Assembly: GCF_035046485.1 (NCBI RefSeq)
Contig: NC_085138.1
Coordinates: 27,596,878-27,660,877 of the forward strand
DNA from: Aedes albopictus
Taxonomy: Eukaryota; Arthropoda; Insecta; Diptera; Culicidae
DNA length: 64,000 nucleotides
Reading direction: 5' to 3'
A program made the translations under genes and the position numbers. The notes under the pieces are model-generated. The model was not told where the DNA came from. It worked only from the letters and a program-made list of their open reading frames with translations, and searched no databases. This document shows positions 46,796 through 56,771 of the stretch, in pieces. Positions within the stretch are counted from its first letter, which is position 1. Each line of letters opens with the position of its first letter.

Positions 46796-46852
46796 AAAAT
46801 AGCATGGAACGAGCTCACCAGTCCAATAGGTAAGCTAATTCCATGCTATTTT
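46796..46852. repeat. GGAACGAGCTCACC micro-hairpin, long stem
   Basis: AAAATAGCATGGAAC...TTCCATGCTATTTT forms the outer stem, and AGCTCACC/GGTAAGCT continues it, giving about 22-24 paired bases around a small loop. The length is within the range of a microRNA precursor, but the repeat-like relatives argue for a mobile or satellite origin. Confidence 0.7.
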
Positions 46853-46926
46853 TGCATATTATAAAATTTTCTTCCGATATTCATAGATCCGCACGAAAGT
46901 ATTTGAAAATATGTGGGAAAATATTA

Positions 46927-46970
46927 TGGAACGAGCTCACCTCACCAATTAAATTGGTGAGCTCATTCCA
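46927..46970. repeat. GGAACGAGCTCACC micro-hairpin, palindromic
   Basis: TGGAACGAGCTCACC and the complement GGTGAGCTCATTCCA surround an inner palindrome TCACCAATTAAATTGGTGA. Confidence 0.75.
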
Positions 46971-47756
46971 ATTTTCACATTTACCAACATCGCTTAAGTT
47001 CCGACCGCCACCGTTGATTTCACCTGCCAAACGATCAATAGGCGATGTTGTTGATCTTCTCATAATATTTTGACTGCTGCCTGGTCGACCACAACAAGTG
47101 GGCACAAGTTCGATAAACCTCGTTGAAGATGGATGCACTTCAACACTAACTGCGCTGGCCGGTGCTAACGTCCGTGGCAACGGGATTTGACTCCGCCGAA
47201 GGTGAATCATTTTTTAACGAGTACAAACACGTATGATGACCGACCGCACGCCGATTGGAATTGTTTTACGCGCGCGCACACGCGTGGTTATTATTTATAA
47301 TGGCGATGATCGATCATGACCGAGCACTTGCTGCTAGCACGCCTGGCTTGATCAGGCAGCAGACAGCAGGGCAGGGTGTCTGGAAATCGTCAATTGATCG
47401 CCGGCACACAAGACCCGCGTAAGGTGCGTTATTTGCCATTTTAAAATTCATGTAATGATGGTTCAGGACCGGGGCAAGACCCCGTTGTCTGTTCGTTGTT
47501 GGCATTTTTTCGAATTGGAAATTGGCCACTTTTGGGGTCAAAAAGTGGCGGCTGCCAAAGGGAAGTTTATCGGCTGATACGTACAAGGTGAAACTCCTGG
47601 TACGTGATGGGGAAATGCAATAAGGTTTGTTACTTTCTAGAGGATATTAAATGGGAATTGAGAGCACAGGAATTATTCGAATTATCAGTTATTATGTTTG
47701 ACTTCTCTAGAGATCCTCCAAGAAGTCGCCCAGACATATATTCAGAAAGACCAAAA
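46971..47756. other. GC-richer unique-looking sequence
   Basis: Includes CGCGCGCGCACACGCGTGG at about 47270. Short frames without recognised domains. It may be regulatory DNA. Confidence 0.35.
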
Positions 47757-47871
47757 GGAATTCCCAGAGGGATTCCTTCAGGAATTCCCAGAGGGATTCC
47801 TTCAGGAATTCCCAGAGGGATTCCTTCAGGAATTCCCAGAGGGATTCCTTCAGGAATTCCCAGAGGGATTC
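47757..47871 (+). repeat. 24-bp tandem repeat, about 4.8 copies
   Basis: The unit is GGAATTCCCAGAGGGATTCC plus TTCA, repeated without mismatches. It is a homogenised form of the degenerate GGAATTCC repeat and lies in otherwise unique DNA. Confidence 0.95.
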
Positions 47872-48478
47872 TGTCGAGTTTTCAATCCACATCAATTACC
47901 ACATCAATCATTCCCAAGTCAGAATCGCTTAATAACTGCCAAAACCTGAACTGCCCTACTGAACTTGCCACAAACAATAATTCATCATCAGCATTGCATT
48001 TAGTTGTTGTAGGTAACTAGTAGCAGCAGCGATCGATTATAACCGCGCGAGTCACGATCGTTTGAACGCACACGAACCTAAATATATGGTGAATCAGCTG
48101 GCAGTCATCATCGGCGCAACTTCCGTCAGGATTGTTGCCATTCTCCACCGCCCCAAATTGTTCGAATCGAATTGATTAGCTACGTTCTTCCTGCCTGCGG
48201 TCGGTGCGGCGTGGTCTTGTCTAAAATTTAGTTTTGTTTGTTGCGCACTGAATTGCGCTGATCGCGCCTTAGTTTTGGATGCGGTGTAATTTGGTGCGAT
48301 TTGAGCTGCTCTTCTGTTCGACCCAGACCAGACAGGGTGCCCAATCAACGTCTTCATTAGACAGACGGGAGACGAGGGTTCATGGTCATTGTGGTTTGAA
48401 ATGGGCTGGTGTGTGAAGCGGGGGTAAGCACCAGCTATGAAGGTGATATATTTGCTACAACAAAATAAAGTGTAATTT
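47872..48478. other. Unique-looking sequence
   Basis: Moderate GC with no recognised gene. A frame on the minus strand (48094-48495) has no known domain. Confidence 0.35.
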
Positions 48479-48700
48479 CCCGAGCAGAAGGGCATACCTT
48501 ACAAATACTATGCGAAGAGCAACATGTACTCAAATACCTAAAATTGTTATTGCTGCGGTATTCTACGAAATGTTATGAGAACATCACAATAACAGTTGGA
48601 GGTATTTAAGCAGAATTTGGTATTGATGTAGTATTTGTTGTTTTAGCAGTTAAAATAACCGAAGAACAAAACTTGCTCTTTCCTAGGTATTATTTATACA
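48479..48700. repeat. CCCGAGCAGAAG end and dispersed repeat copy 2
   Basis: Opens CCCGAGCAGAAGG, as in the elements at 5633 and 10346. The part 48555-48680 matches 3775-3915. The right border is unclear. Confidence 0.6.
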
Positions 48701-48779
48701 AAAATTTGGTATTCGTTTTTGTTATTTTGCCTCTTTGGAGGGCATATCAAGGTATGGTTCTTGCGGGAAATACCTAGCG

Positions 48780-49965
48780 TGAATTCGGAATTACTCGCAT
48801 GAATTACTCCATGAATTCTTACAGAAAATACTTCATAAAATCCTCCAGGAATTCCTCCAGAAATTAAAAATTTAAAAACAAAGCTTCAAAATTTCCTCGC
48901 AGTTCAAGGAAATTCTTCAGGAATTCCTCTAAGAATTTCCCTGATAAATTCTTTAAAAATTTCTTCACAAATTACTACATGAATTCTTGCAGAAAGTACT
49001 CCAGGAATTCCTCCAGGGTATTCTCCAGACATTTCTTCAAGAAATTCTTAGGAATTCTTGGAGGAAATCCTGGAGGTTTTCCTGTAGGCATTTCAGGAGG
49101 AATTTGTGAAGGTATTTATTGAAAATCCCTGGAGGAATTTCTAGAGAAATTTATAAAGGAATCCCTGGCAAAATTCCGGGACGGATTCTTGGAGGAATTT
49201 TGACATAAATATTGGAGAAAGGTCTTGGAGAAATTCTTATTAGAGTTCCTGTTGGACTTCTTACAAGAATTCCTGGAAAAAATCCAAGACGGGTTCTTGA
49301 AGGAATATCTGGAGAAATTCCTGGAGGAATTTTTGAAGAAAGTTTTGGAGGAATTCTTGGAGTATTTCCTTGAGAAATATTGGAGGAATTCTTGGAAGAA
49401 GTCTCGGAGCAGTTCTTGGAGAAATCCTTGCAGCTATTCTCGGTGGAATCCCTGGAGTTGTCCCGGGAGTATTTTCTTGAAGACTTTCTGGAGGTGTACT
49501 GAAGAATCTAGGAGGTATTCATAAAGGAATTTCTGGAGGATTTTTTAAATGAATTTTTGAAGGATTTTTTAAAAAAATCCCTGGAGGAATTTCTGGCAAA
49601 ATTCCTGAAGGGATTATTGGCAGAAATCTTATAGGGTTCTCTGGTGAAATTCTTAGGGAAGGTCCAGTAGGAGTTTGTGAAATTCTTGGAGGGATTCTTG
49701 GAAGAATTCTAGGGTACTTCCGTGGAATCCTCGGGGAATTTTCGGAGGAATTCCTGAGGAACTTTCGGAGGAATTCCAGCATACCTCCTGATGAAATTTT
49801 CGAGAAACTGCTGGGAATCTCCTGAAGAATTTCACGGGAAGTCCTGAGACATTCCCTAGAAACTCGTAGAGGTATTCTTGGAGAACATCACGATGAACTT
49901 CTGAGGGACTCCTGGAGGAATGTCCGAGGAACGCCTAGAGGAGTTCTTGGGTAATTTCCGACACT
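48780..49965. repeat. GGAATTCCTGGAG array, locus 2
   Basis: About 1.2 kb of degenerate GGAATTCCTGGAGG units, first in complement (CCTCCAGGAATTC, to about 49030) and then direct. Frames rich in Leu/Glu or Pro/Arg/Ile are artefacts. Followed by the same 1-kb repeat as locus 1. Confidence 0.85.
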
Positions 49966-50074
49966 TCCATATACCATAAAGATCATTTGTATGTCAGTGG
50001 ATGCACAAGGAACACAAAGAAATACTCAACATATTATGAGATACAACAGAAGTAATCGTGGAAGAATTACTTCG

Positions 50075-51040
50075 ATAAAGTAAAGAGATACGAGAGTAGA
50101 GCTGGTTGAGCTTGAAGGTCTTAAATCCATAACAGTTTGGATGACTTAAATCACCAAGTGAATGTTGCTAAGTTATCAGAATTGTACTCTGAGGTTCTAA
50201 GAGTAGAGCAGATTATATTCCGCGAGCATTCGCTACAATAAAAGTATCCTAAGATTTACAGATATTGCGACCCATACTTCAAAACACATTGGGTCCATTT
50301 GTATGCCAGTAGACAGCCAAATAGCAACAAATAGAGATACTCGTAATATAATAAGGTGCAACAGACACAATCGTGAAAGAATTATGCCGTCAGAGTGAAG
50401 AAAAGCAAGAGTAGATCTTGTAGGCCTTGAAGTTCCTAACTCCAGAATAGTTTAGAAAGCCTGGAATATCCCATGAGTGTACCAAAAGCATTATGGATGT
50501 GCACTGAGGTTCCATCATCAGTATAGACTACATTCTACGAATATTTTTCACAACTAATGCATGATACAGTATGTAGATATCGTAACCCAAACTTCAAAGT
50601 GTATTGGAGGCCATTTGTATTTCACGAAATATCCAACTACCACAATATCAAGTTGCTCATAGCATAGTGAGGTCTAATGGACATCAACGTGACTAGATTT
50701 CTTGAACAGAGTGAACACAAACAATGGTAGATGTTTTAGATCTTAAGAAAATAAATTCCAGAGTAGTTTGGATGACCTAGATCACCCAAGTTATGTACCG
50801 TGAATTTTCTAGGGGTGCTTTGAGGCTTTTTGAGTACCGTAGACATGTTCTGTGATCATTCATCGTGCATAAAATTTGGTTGAGAATGTTAGATTTGTGT
50901 CACAAACTTCCGAGTATTTTGGAGGCCTTAGAATATCCCTGGGATCAAAACTTCAACAGATTATGATGGGTAGTAATACCTTGCATGTCTAGGATCAGTG
51001 AAAACTATTGATGATTAGCAAAACGATGAAATGTTTTGAA
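50075..51040 (+). repeat. About 320-bp unit repeated three times, locus 2
   Basis: Diverged copy of 19181-20270, including TTATATTCCGCGAGCATTCG and AGACACAATCGTGAAAGAAT. It keeps the empty target site for the 163-bp MITE at 50279-50280. Confidence 0.88.
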
Positions 51041-51062
51041 ACAAAGAAGAGGGAATCCCATC

Positions 51063-51327
51063 TTCTTCTTCTTCTGTATGGCTCTACGTTCCCACTGGAA
51101 CTTGGCCTGCCTCTCTCCAACTTAGTGTTCTTTGAGCACTTCCACAGTTATTGATTGGAGGGCTTTCTTTGCCAGCCATTGCATGAATTTGTATCTTGTG
51201 AGGCATACACAATGATACACTTTGCCCAGGGAGTCGAGAAAATTTTCCCGGCTGGAACGTGAATCGAATCCGCCGTCTCCGGATTGGCGATCCATAGCCT
51301 TAACCACTAGGCTAACTGGAGACACCA
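51063..51327 (-). mobile_element. Feilai-like tRNA-derived SINE (minus strand)
   Basis: On the minus strand it begins GTCTCCAGTTAGCCTAGTGG (A box) and GGATTCGATTCACG (B box). It continues through AAATTTTCTCGACTCCCTGG and ACTGTGGAAGTGCTCAAAGA to a (GAA)n 3' end. It shares body words with the SINE at 26095-26367 but belongs to a distinct subtype. Confidence 0.82.
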
Positions 51328-51674
51328 TGAGAAACCTATAAAGGAGTTCTGAGAGAAATCCTGAGAGCAACCCCGAAAGGGTTCCAGAAGAAATCATATA
51401 AAAGAATCTTGAGAGAAATCCTTGAAGGAATTCCTTAATGAATCTGGGGAGAAATACTTTAAATAAGAAAGAAGCCCCGGGAACCTCTGATAGAATCCCT
51501 GAAATAATCTCGGAAGGAATCCCTAAAAGAACCCGAGAAGAATCAATGAAGTTATTCCGACAGGGCTCAATGAAAGATATCTGGGAGAAATTTCTAAAAT
51601 AATCTATGAAGGAATCCTACGAGAAATCCCAGAAGGAATTATGAAAACAAAGCCGAATCCCTTGAAAATATTGG

Positions 51675-51864
51675 GGGTAAGTGTACCAGTTATGGTCATA
51701 GTGGTTCACTATTTGACCATAGTGGAAATTTAGAAACTTTACAAGCTTTGGCGTATTATGGCAGTTTAAATAGCAAGAATTTGAATGTATCGTGTCATTG
51801 AAACTCTTGAATTGATGCACAATTTTGAATTATCGCAAATAACCGATAACTGGTACACCCAGCC
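51675..51864. mobile_element. MITE with GTGTACCAGTTATGG ends
   Basis: GGGGGTAAGTGTACCAGTTA at the left and ATAACTGGTACACCCAGCC at the right. Relative of 26831-27299. Confidence 0.7.
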
Positions 51865-51934
51865 TAATCCCTGATAGAATCTCAAAAGAATTTCTCAAAA
51901 AATCAAAAGATAGATCTCTGGAGGAATGCCAAGA

Positions 51935-52098
51935 CCCAAGCAACACACATGTTATAATGGAGTTACGACAGAAGTTTTGGTTGTATAGAAGTTTATTTTA
52001 CGTAATTCTAACATTGTGTTGTTTTAACGTAAAATAAACTTCTATACAACCAAAACTTGCGCTGTCGTAACTTTTATATAACATGTGTGTTACTTGGG
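51935..52098. mobile_element. 164-bp palindromic MITE, CCCAAG ends, GA duplication
   Basis: CCCAAGCAACACACATGTTA and the complement ending TAACATGTGTGTTACTTGGG. The arms pair over TTTTGGTTGTATAGAAGTTT and its complement. GA flanks both ends (51933-51934 and 52099-52100). Confidence 0.88.
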
Positions 52099-52915
52099 GA
52101 GCAACTAGTGTAGGATTCCCAGGAAAAAACCACTGGGAGGCATCCCGGAAGAAATTCCAGGAAAAATCCCCAAAGGAATCCAGGGATAAATTTCAAATGG
52201 GAAGAATTCTTATAGGAATCTTGGTAGAAATTTTCAATGAAATTCCAGAAAATTGCTGAATTCCTGACAGAGGAATACCTGAATAAACCTCAGGAGCAGT
52301 CACTTGAAGAAAAGCCGGAAAATGTCATTGAAGGAACCCCGGGAATAATCTCGGGAAAAAATAACGGACGAAATTAATAAAAGAATATCGGGAGAAATTT
52401 ACGATGCAATCCTGAGAGAAATCTCTGAAGAAATCGTGGAATCCAGTGACAAATCAACGAAATTATGTCGTAAGAATTGCCGGAAAAATCTCTAAAGGAA
52501 TCCCGGGAAGAATTCTTGAAAGAATCTTTGAATGAGTTTTAGAAGGAACCCCTCATGAAACCTCTTAGAGGAAATTCGGGAAACATCGATAATGAAATCC
52601 TGGGAGGCATCAATGAAGGATGAGAGGATTTCTTAAATGAATCCCAGTAGAAACCCCAAGAAATTCCTGATGAAATATTAAGAATAGTCCGTGAATGAAT
52701 CCGGATTCCGTCCGATTCCTAATCCGGCCCGATCTAATGGAATCCCTGATAGAAAGGTTGGAGGAGTTCCTGATGGAATGCCTGAAAATGTTAAATGAAA
52801 GAATCCAGAGAAGAATTTCTAACGGAATTCCTGGAAAAAGAAATCCTGAAGGAAACCTAGAAGAAATCACTACAGGAAACCGAGGCAGAATCAATGAAGG
52901 AATCCAAACAGGCTT

Positions 52916-53403
52916 ACTTTGAGAGCTTTTACAATATTCGCATTGGTTCTCGTCCACAGAGAGCCTACGTCATGGAATCGCTGGAACTCCTGGAGCTTAA
53001 CTGACAATGAAGAGCTCATTGACTCATTGAGCGTGTGTTCGATTGTAATGTGGTTGAGTTGATAGCCATAAAACAATCAGCAAGAAAACGTAAATACCTG
53101 GTTTCATCGATGAGTTTTCAGCGAACTTCAAATTAATGAGCAAAAGGGCTCACGGTCGATTAAAATGAGTTCAAGGATAATAAAGCTACCTCTTTTGAAG
53201 ATGCTTCCATGTAATTATTAATTTATATTCAGAGAGATTGTTTAAATTAATCATTGGAATTCCTGAAGTCTCAAAAAAGGCCCAAATGAGCTGATCGAGC
53301 TCCTTCATCAACTATTGATTTCACAAGTATTATTAAACCTTAATGAGCATGTGCAAACTTTCCACCCTTTATTGAAAAAAAAAACTGGATGGCTCGTGTT
53401 CAA
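52916..53403. other. Unassigned AT-rich sequence
   Basis: No gene or repeat family recognised. Confidence 0.35.
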
Positions 53404-53407
53404 TCAA

Positions 53408-55352
53408 CCCTCTACAGGAAACCTTAAATGTTAGTCCATTTCGGAAACCTGGGGTCCATTTGAACCCCAAATTCGGTCTTCTGTATCGCATGATCCTGAT
53501 TTATTAGAATATCGGTGTCTTCAGTAAAGTTGTTGGGTTGGCCAAGGACTTACAGATGCTGGACCGTTTAATTCGAAATTTCATATATAGGTGGCGCTAG
53601 TGAACATGTAAATATTCAGTATTTGAGCACATATATACATATCAAGATCCTGACCACATAGAATTTTGGTGTCTTCAGCGAAGTTGTTTATTAGGTAAAG
53701 TATTTACTAATGATGTACGGTTTGGTTGAAAATTTCACACATAGATGGCGCTACTGAGCGTGCAAATTTTAAATAAATATATCTCAGGATTCTGATCACC
53801 TAGAATGATGGTATCTTCGGCAAAGTTGTTGAATTGCTCAAGGACTGACAGATGCTGGTCTGTTTGATTCGGAACTACACACACAGAAGTGTTTCTAGTA
53901 AAATTCTTCTAATTTCACTGCAGTCCAATAAACTACTACATATATATTAGGGTAGAAGTTAACCAAATTTAATGCAATTTTGAAAATTTATGACAAATAA
54001 ATTGGTCTTTGTTCACCATTTGACTTGACTCAAATTTGTCTGAAGAGCAAAAAGTTACACCATGTGGAATACATTTTTAGAAATTATAATCATTTGCAAC
54101 CTATTTGTAACCTATTTGTAACTTAATTTGTAACTAGCACCGCCTAGAGATGAAATTTAGCATCATCAAATTGTAAGCTATTAACTTACCAAACAGTTTT
54201 GCCGTGGAGACCATCTTTTTGAGTAAACAGCGTCCTGAGATTTGAGAAGTATAGGCTCTTCAGCGCCACCTATTAGTGAAATTTCGAATCAAACGGTCCA
54301 TCAACTGTTAGTCCTCGACCAGCTTAACAGGATTGCCGAGCACACCAACACTCCAAGTAATTAAAACCCTGAGATATATGGGTGAGAAATTGTGTTATTG
54401 TTGTGTCTGTTTGTCTCTGATATCACAAGATATGATGTCTACTAGCTTTTTTTGGGATCCACTGGTATGCGTTTGGTTCATCAAAATATTTGAACAGCCC
54501 CCTGTGAACACTCTGCGTGTGCACTGAGTGGTGTTTTGTTTTCTGAGTGCGCGGAATTATGACTTGTAGGCTCTTGTGCTATATGAGATATACAAATAGC
54601 ATGTCCACTGACGCCACCTATGGGCGAAATTCAGAGTAAAACGACTCATCATTTATAAGTTCTTGCAACTTATTTGCAGAATCTTCAATTTTACTAAATA
54701 ATCTGAATCCGGATGTAAAAATGATTCACAATTTGTATGCTCACTAGCGTCATCTAGTGATAGAGGTTCGAATCAAACGGTAAATTATTGACTTACCAAA
54801 CATCTTTGCTGAAGATAGTAGAGACGGTAAGAGAATTATTAAGACCCTGGGATATTTGAAGCATAAAATTTGCATACTCAGTGGCGCCACCTATGTGTGG
54901 ATTTACGAATCAAATTTTGCATCATCTGTAAGTTTTTGCCTACGAAACAACTTTGCCGAACACACCATCTTTCTATGTAATCAGGATCTTGAGATATATG
55001 AGATGTAAACTTGGCATGCTCACTAGCGCCACCTAGTGGTGAAATTTCGAATGAATCGGTCCATTTTCTGTAAGCGCTCGACTTACTGAGCAACTTACCC
55101 GAAGACGTGACGTTTCTACAAGCTATAGCTAGATCTTCCGGCAATTCCGTTTGAAGACATTATATTACTAAATTGTTTATGCCAAATAGCGCCATCTAGT
55201 GAGGAAATTTCGAATTAATCAATTCACCGCCAGATGGCGCATGACTTACCGAACAAATTTGCCGAAGAGATGAATATTCTACAACATCAGAATCAAGAGA
55301 TATAAATAATTCAATTTGGGGTCCAAATGGACCCCAGGTATCCATTTGAGAG
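53408..55352. mobile_element. Foldback element with satellite arms
   Basis: Near the left end CCTGGGGTCCATTTGAACCC pairs with GGGTCCAAATGGACCCCAGG near the right end. Each arm is an array of diverged units of about 140-155 bp containing GGCGCCACCTAGTGG-type words and CAAAGTTGTT...TCTTCGGCAA, in opposite orientations. Three units lie at about 53510-53890 and some seven at 54180-55300. The right border is TTAA (55353-55356); the left has TCAA at 53404-53407. Confidence 0.7.
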
Positions 55353-55356
55353 TTAA

Positions 55357-55970
55357 AATTGTCTGATGCTTGCGATAAAACTAACTCCACTTGTGAAATC
55401 ACAATAAAGTACGAATTTGGTGGTCATTAAATTGGTATCCTGAGCAGAAACGTCAACTTATTCACAAAAATTGTTGTGCATTAGTTTTTTTTTATTACAG
55501 GAGATTGAGAATCCGCAAATTCAAGAGTTGACTGACTCACTATCGATTCAAATAATCTGTTCTCACGAAAAACTACTATTGCTAGTTAATTTTCACAATG
55601 ATTGTAATAATACATATCTAGAAAATCTCTGCAACTTATTTGAAGTGAATTGCTTTTAAATTAATGCAGCGCATGGAAGCTACTGAAGCTGGGTGGCTCA
55701 AACAAATAAAGAAGAACCTGATGGCTCATCGAGCTACAATTCAACTGGAGCGCAGTTACGACGAGAGCAAGAAAGCTCAATAAACTAATCACGTCTCTTT
55801 GTTTTAGTCAATGTCAAATTTGTGAATGTACTTACTAAAAATTTTGTCATACGTATTTACTGTCTGATAAGCAATACATACCTGAAAAAAAAAGAAAAAA
55901 AGAATACTTAGTATATTAGGAGAAATTGGATTAATCGTATTTTTTAATCTATTAAATTCTGCATTATTAG
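55357..55970 (+). other. Unassigned sequence with a possible exon relic
   Basis: A T-rich tract ending ATTACAG at 55494-55500 resembles a splice acceptor. It is followed by an open stretch to a stop at 55657-55659. A second small frame at 55664-55783 (39 codons) encodes a charged peptide ending SKKAQ. Neither matches a family I recognise. They could be relics of a gene or of a retroelement. Confidence 0.2.
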
Positions 55971-56412
55971 TGTTGGCAATCATACTTTTTAAAATTAATT
56001 AGATTTGAATTACAAACTATTGTACCTAATTACATATACGTGCAAAAGCACTCACGGAGAGCCAAATGAAATGTACTCAGAGAGTAGGGAGAACAATTCC
56101 GATCGGTACCGTGCCGATCGTGCTAGCGCGATTAGGAGGTAGATATAGGTTCTTTGGCTCTGATCATTTTAGTATAATTTCGATACCGGTCAAATATAGT
56201 CGGGTCCAACAAACCTACCCTCGAGTTCGTTATTCCGCGAGTGAGAGAAAGACCGCAGAGTTTGCTTCGAAAGTGGTGTCCCTCCCCACGTGTTCACCGG
56301 TAAAACGTGGTCGCCGCCGTTCCTAAGTGGTTTGCTGCTTCTGTTCCTGTTGTTGCTGGTGGCCGTTGGTTTCTCGGCCGTGTTCTCGTCGACGTAGCCA
56401 GGTTTGCCTACA
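55971..56412 (+). mobile_element. 5' LTR of BEL/Pao retrotransposon
   Basis: Starts TGTTGGCAATCATAC and ends CCTACA, five bases before the primer-binding site. The length, about 442 bp, suits BEL/Pao LTRs. The 3' LTR lies outside the window, so the borders rest on TG...CA ends, the primer site position and the downstream gag-pol. The preceding 5 bp ATTAG would be the candidate target duplication. Confidence 0.7.
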
Positions 56413-56417
56413 TTTTT

Positions 56418-56435
56418 TGGTGCCGAAACCCGGGA
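56418..56435 (+). promoter_or_regulatory. Primer-binding site, tRNA-Phe
   Basis: TGGTGCCGAAACCCGGGA is the full complement of the 3' end of a eukaryotic tRNA-Phe (TCCCGGGTTTCGGCA plus CCA). It lies five bases after the LTR end, which is the expected position for minus-strand priming. Confidence 0.8.
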
Positions 56436-56771
56436 CTGCCAGGTCCTCGTCATCGTTATCGGCCGGCGCAAGAGGATAGCGTGGATTGTTCTCGAACAAT
56501 AGCGGGCTCCATTTTGGAAATTTTCGCCGCTGTTGTACCACCCCACGGATCTTCAGCCGGATTACTTGCTGCATCGGTAGCTGTTCTCGACCTGGACGTC
56601 TGCAAGAGCACGGAAGATCGCCAGCGAGCAAAGGACGCAGGTCAAGCCAAGTGAGCCCAGGTAACGCACTGGAGACAAAAGGTGAGTGGACCGCCATTTT
56701 ATTTTCGATCAATAAATTGTTCTCGTGCGTTTTATTGTTATCGCGCCCATTGTGGGTCTCATTGTTCCAAA

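Larger units (their letters stand above)
51330..52915. repeat. GGAATCCC-type degenerate repeat with nested MITEs
   Basis: Loosely repeated GAAGGAATCCC, GAGAGAAATCC and GGAATTCC words, interrupted by elements at 51675-51864 and 51935-52098. Confidence 0.65.

Noticed and set aside
46796..46852. A microRNA gene
   Set aside because: The hairpin has suitable size, but related hairpins are dispersed, so a repeat origin is more likely; kept only as a finding.
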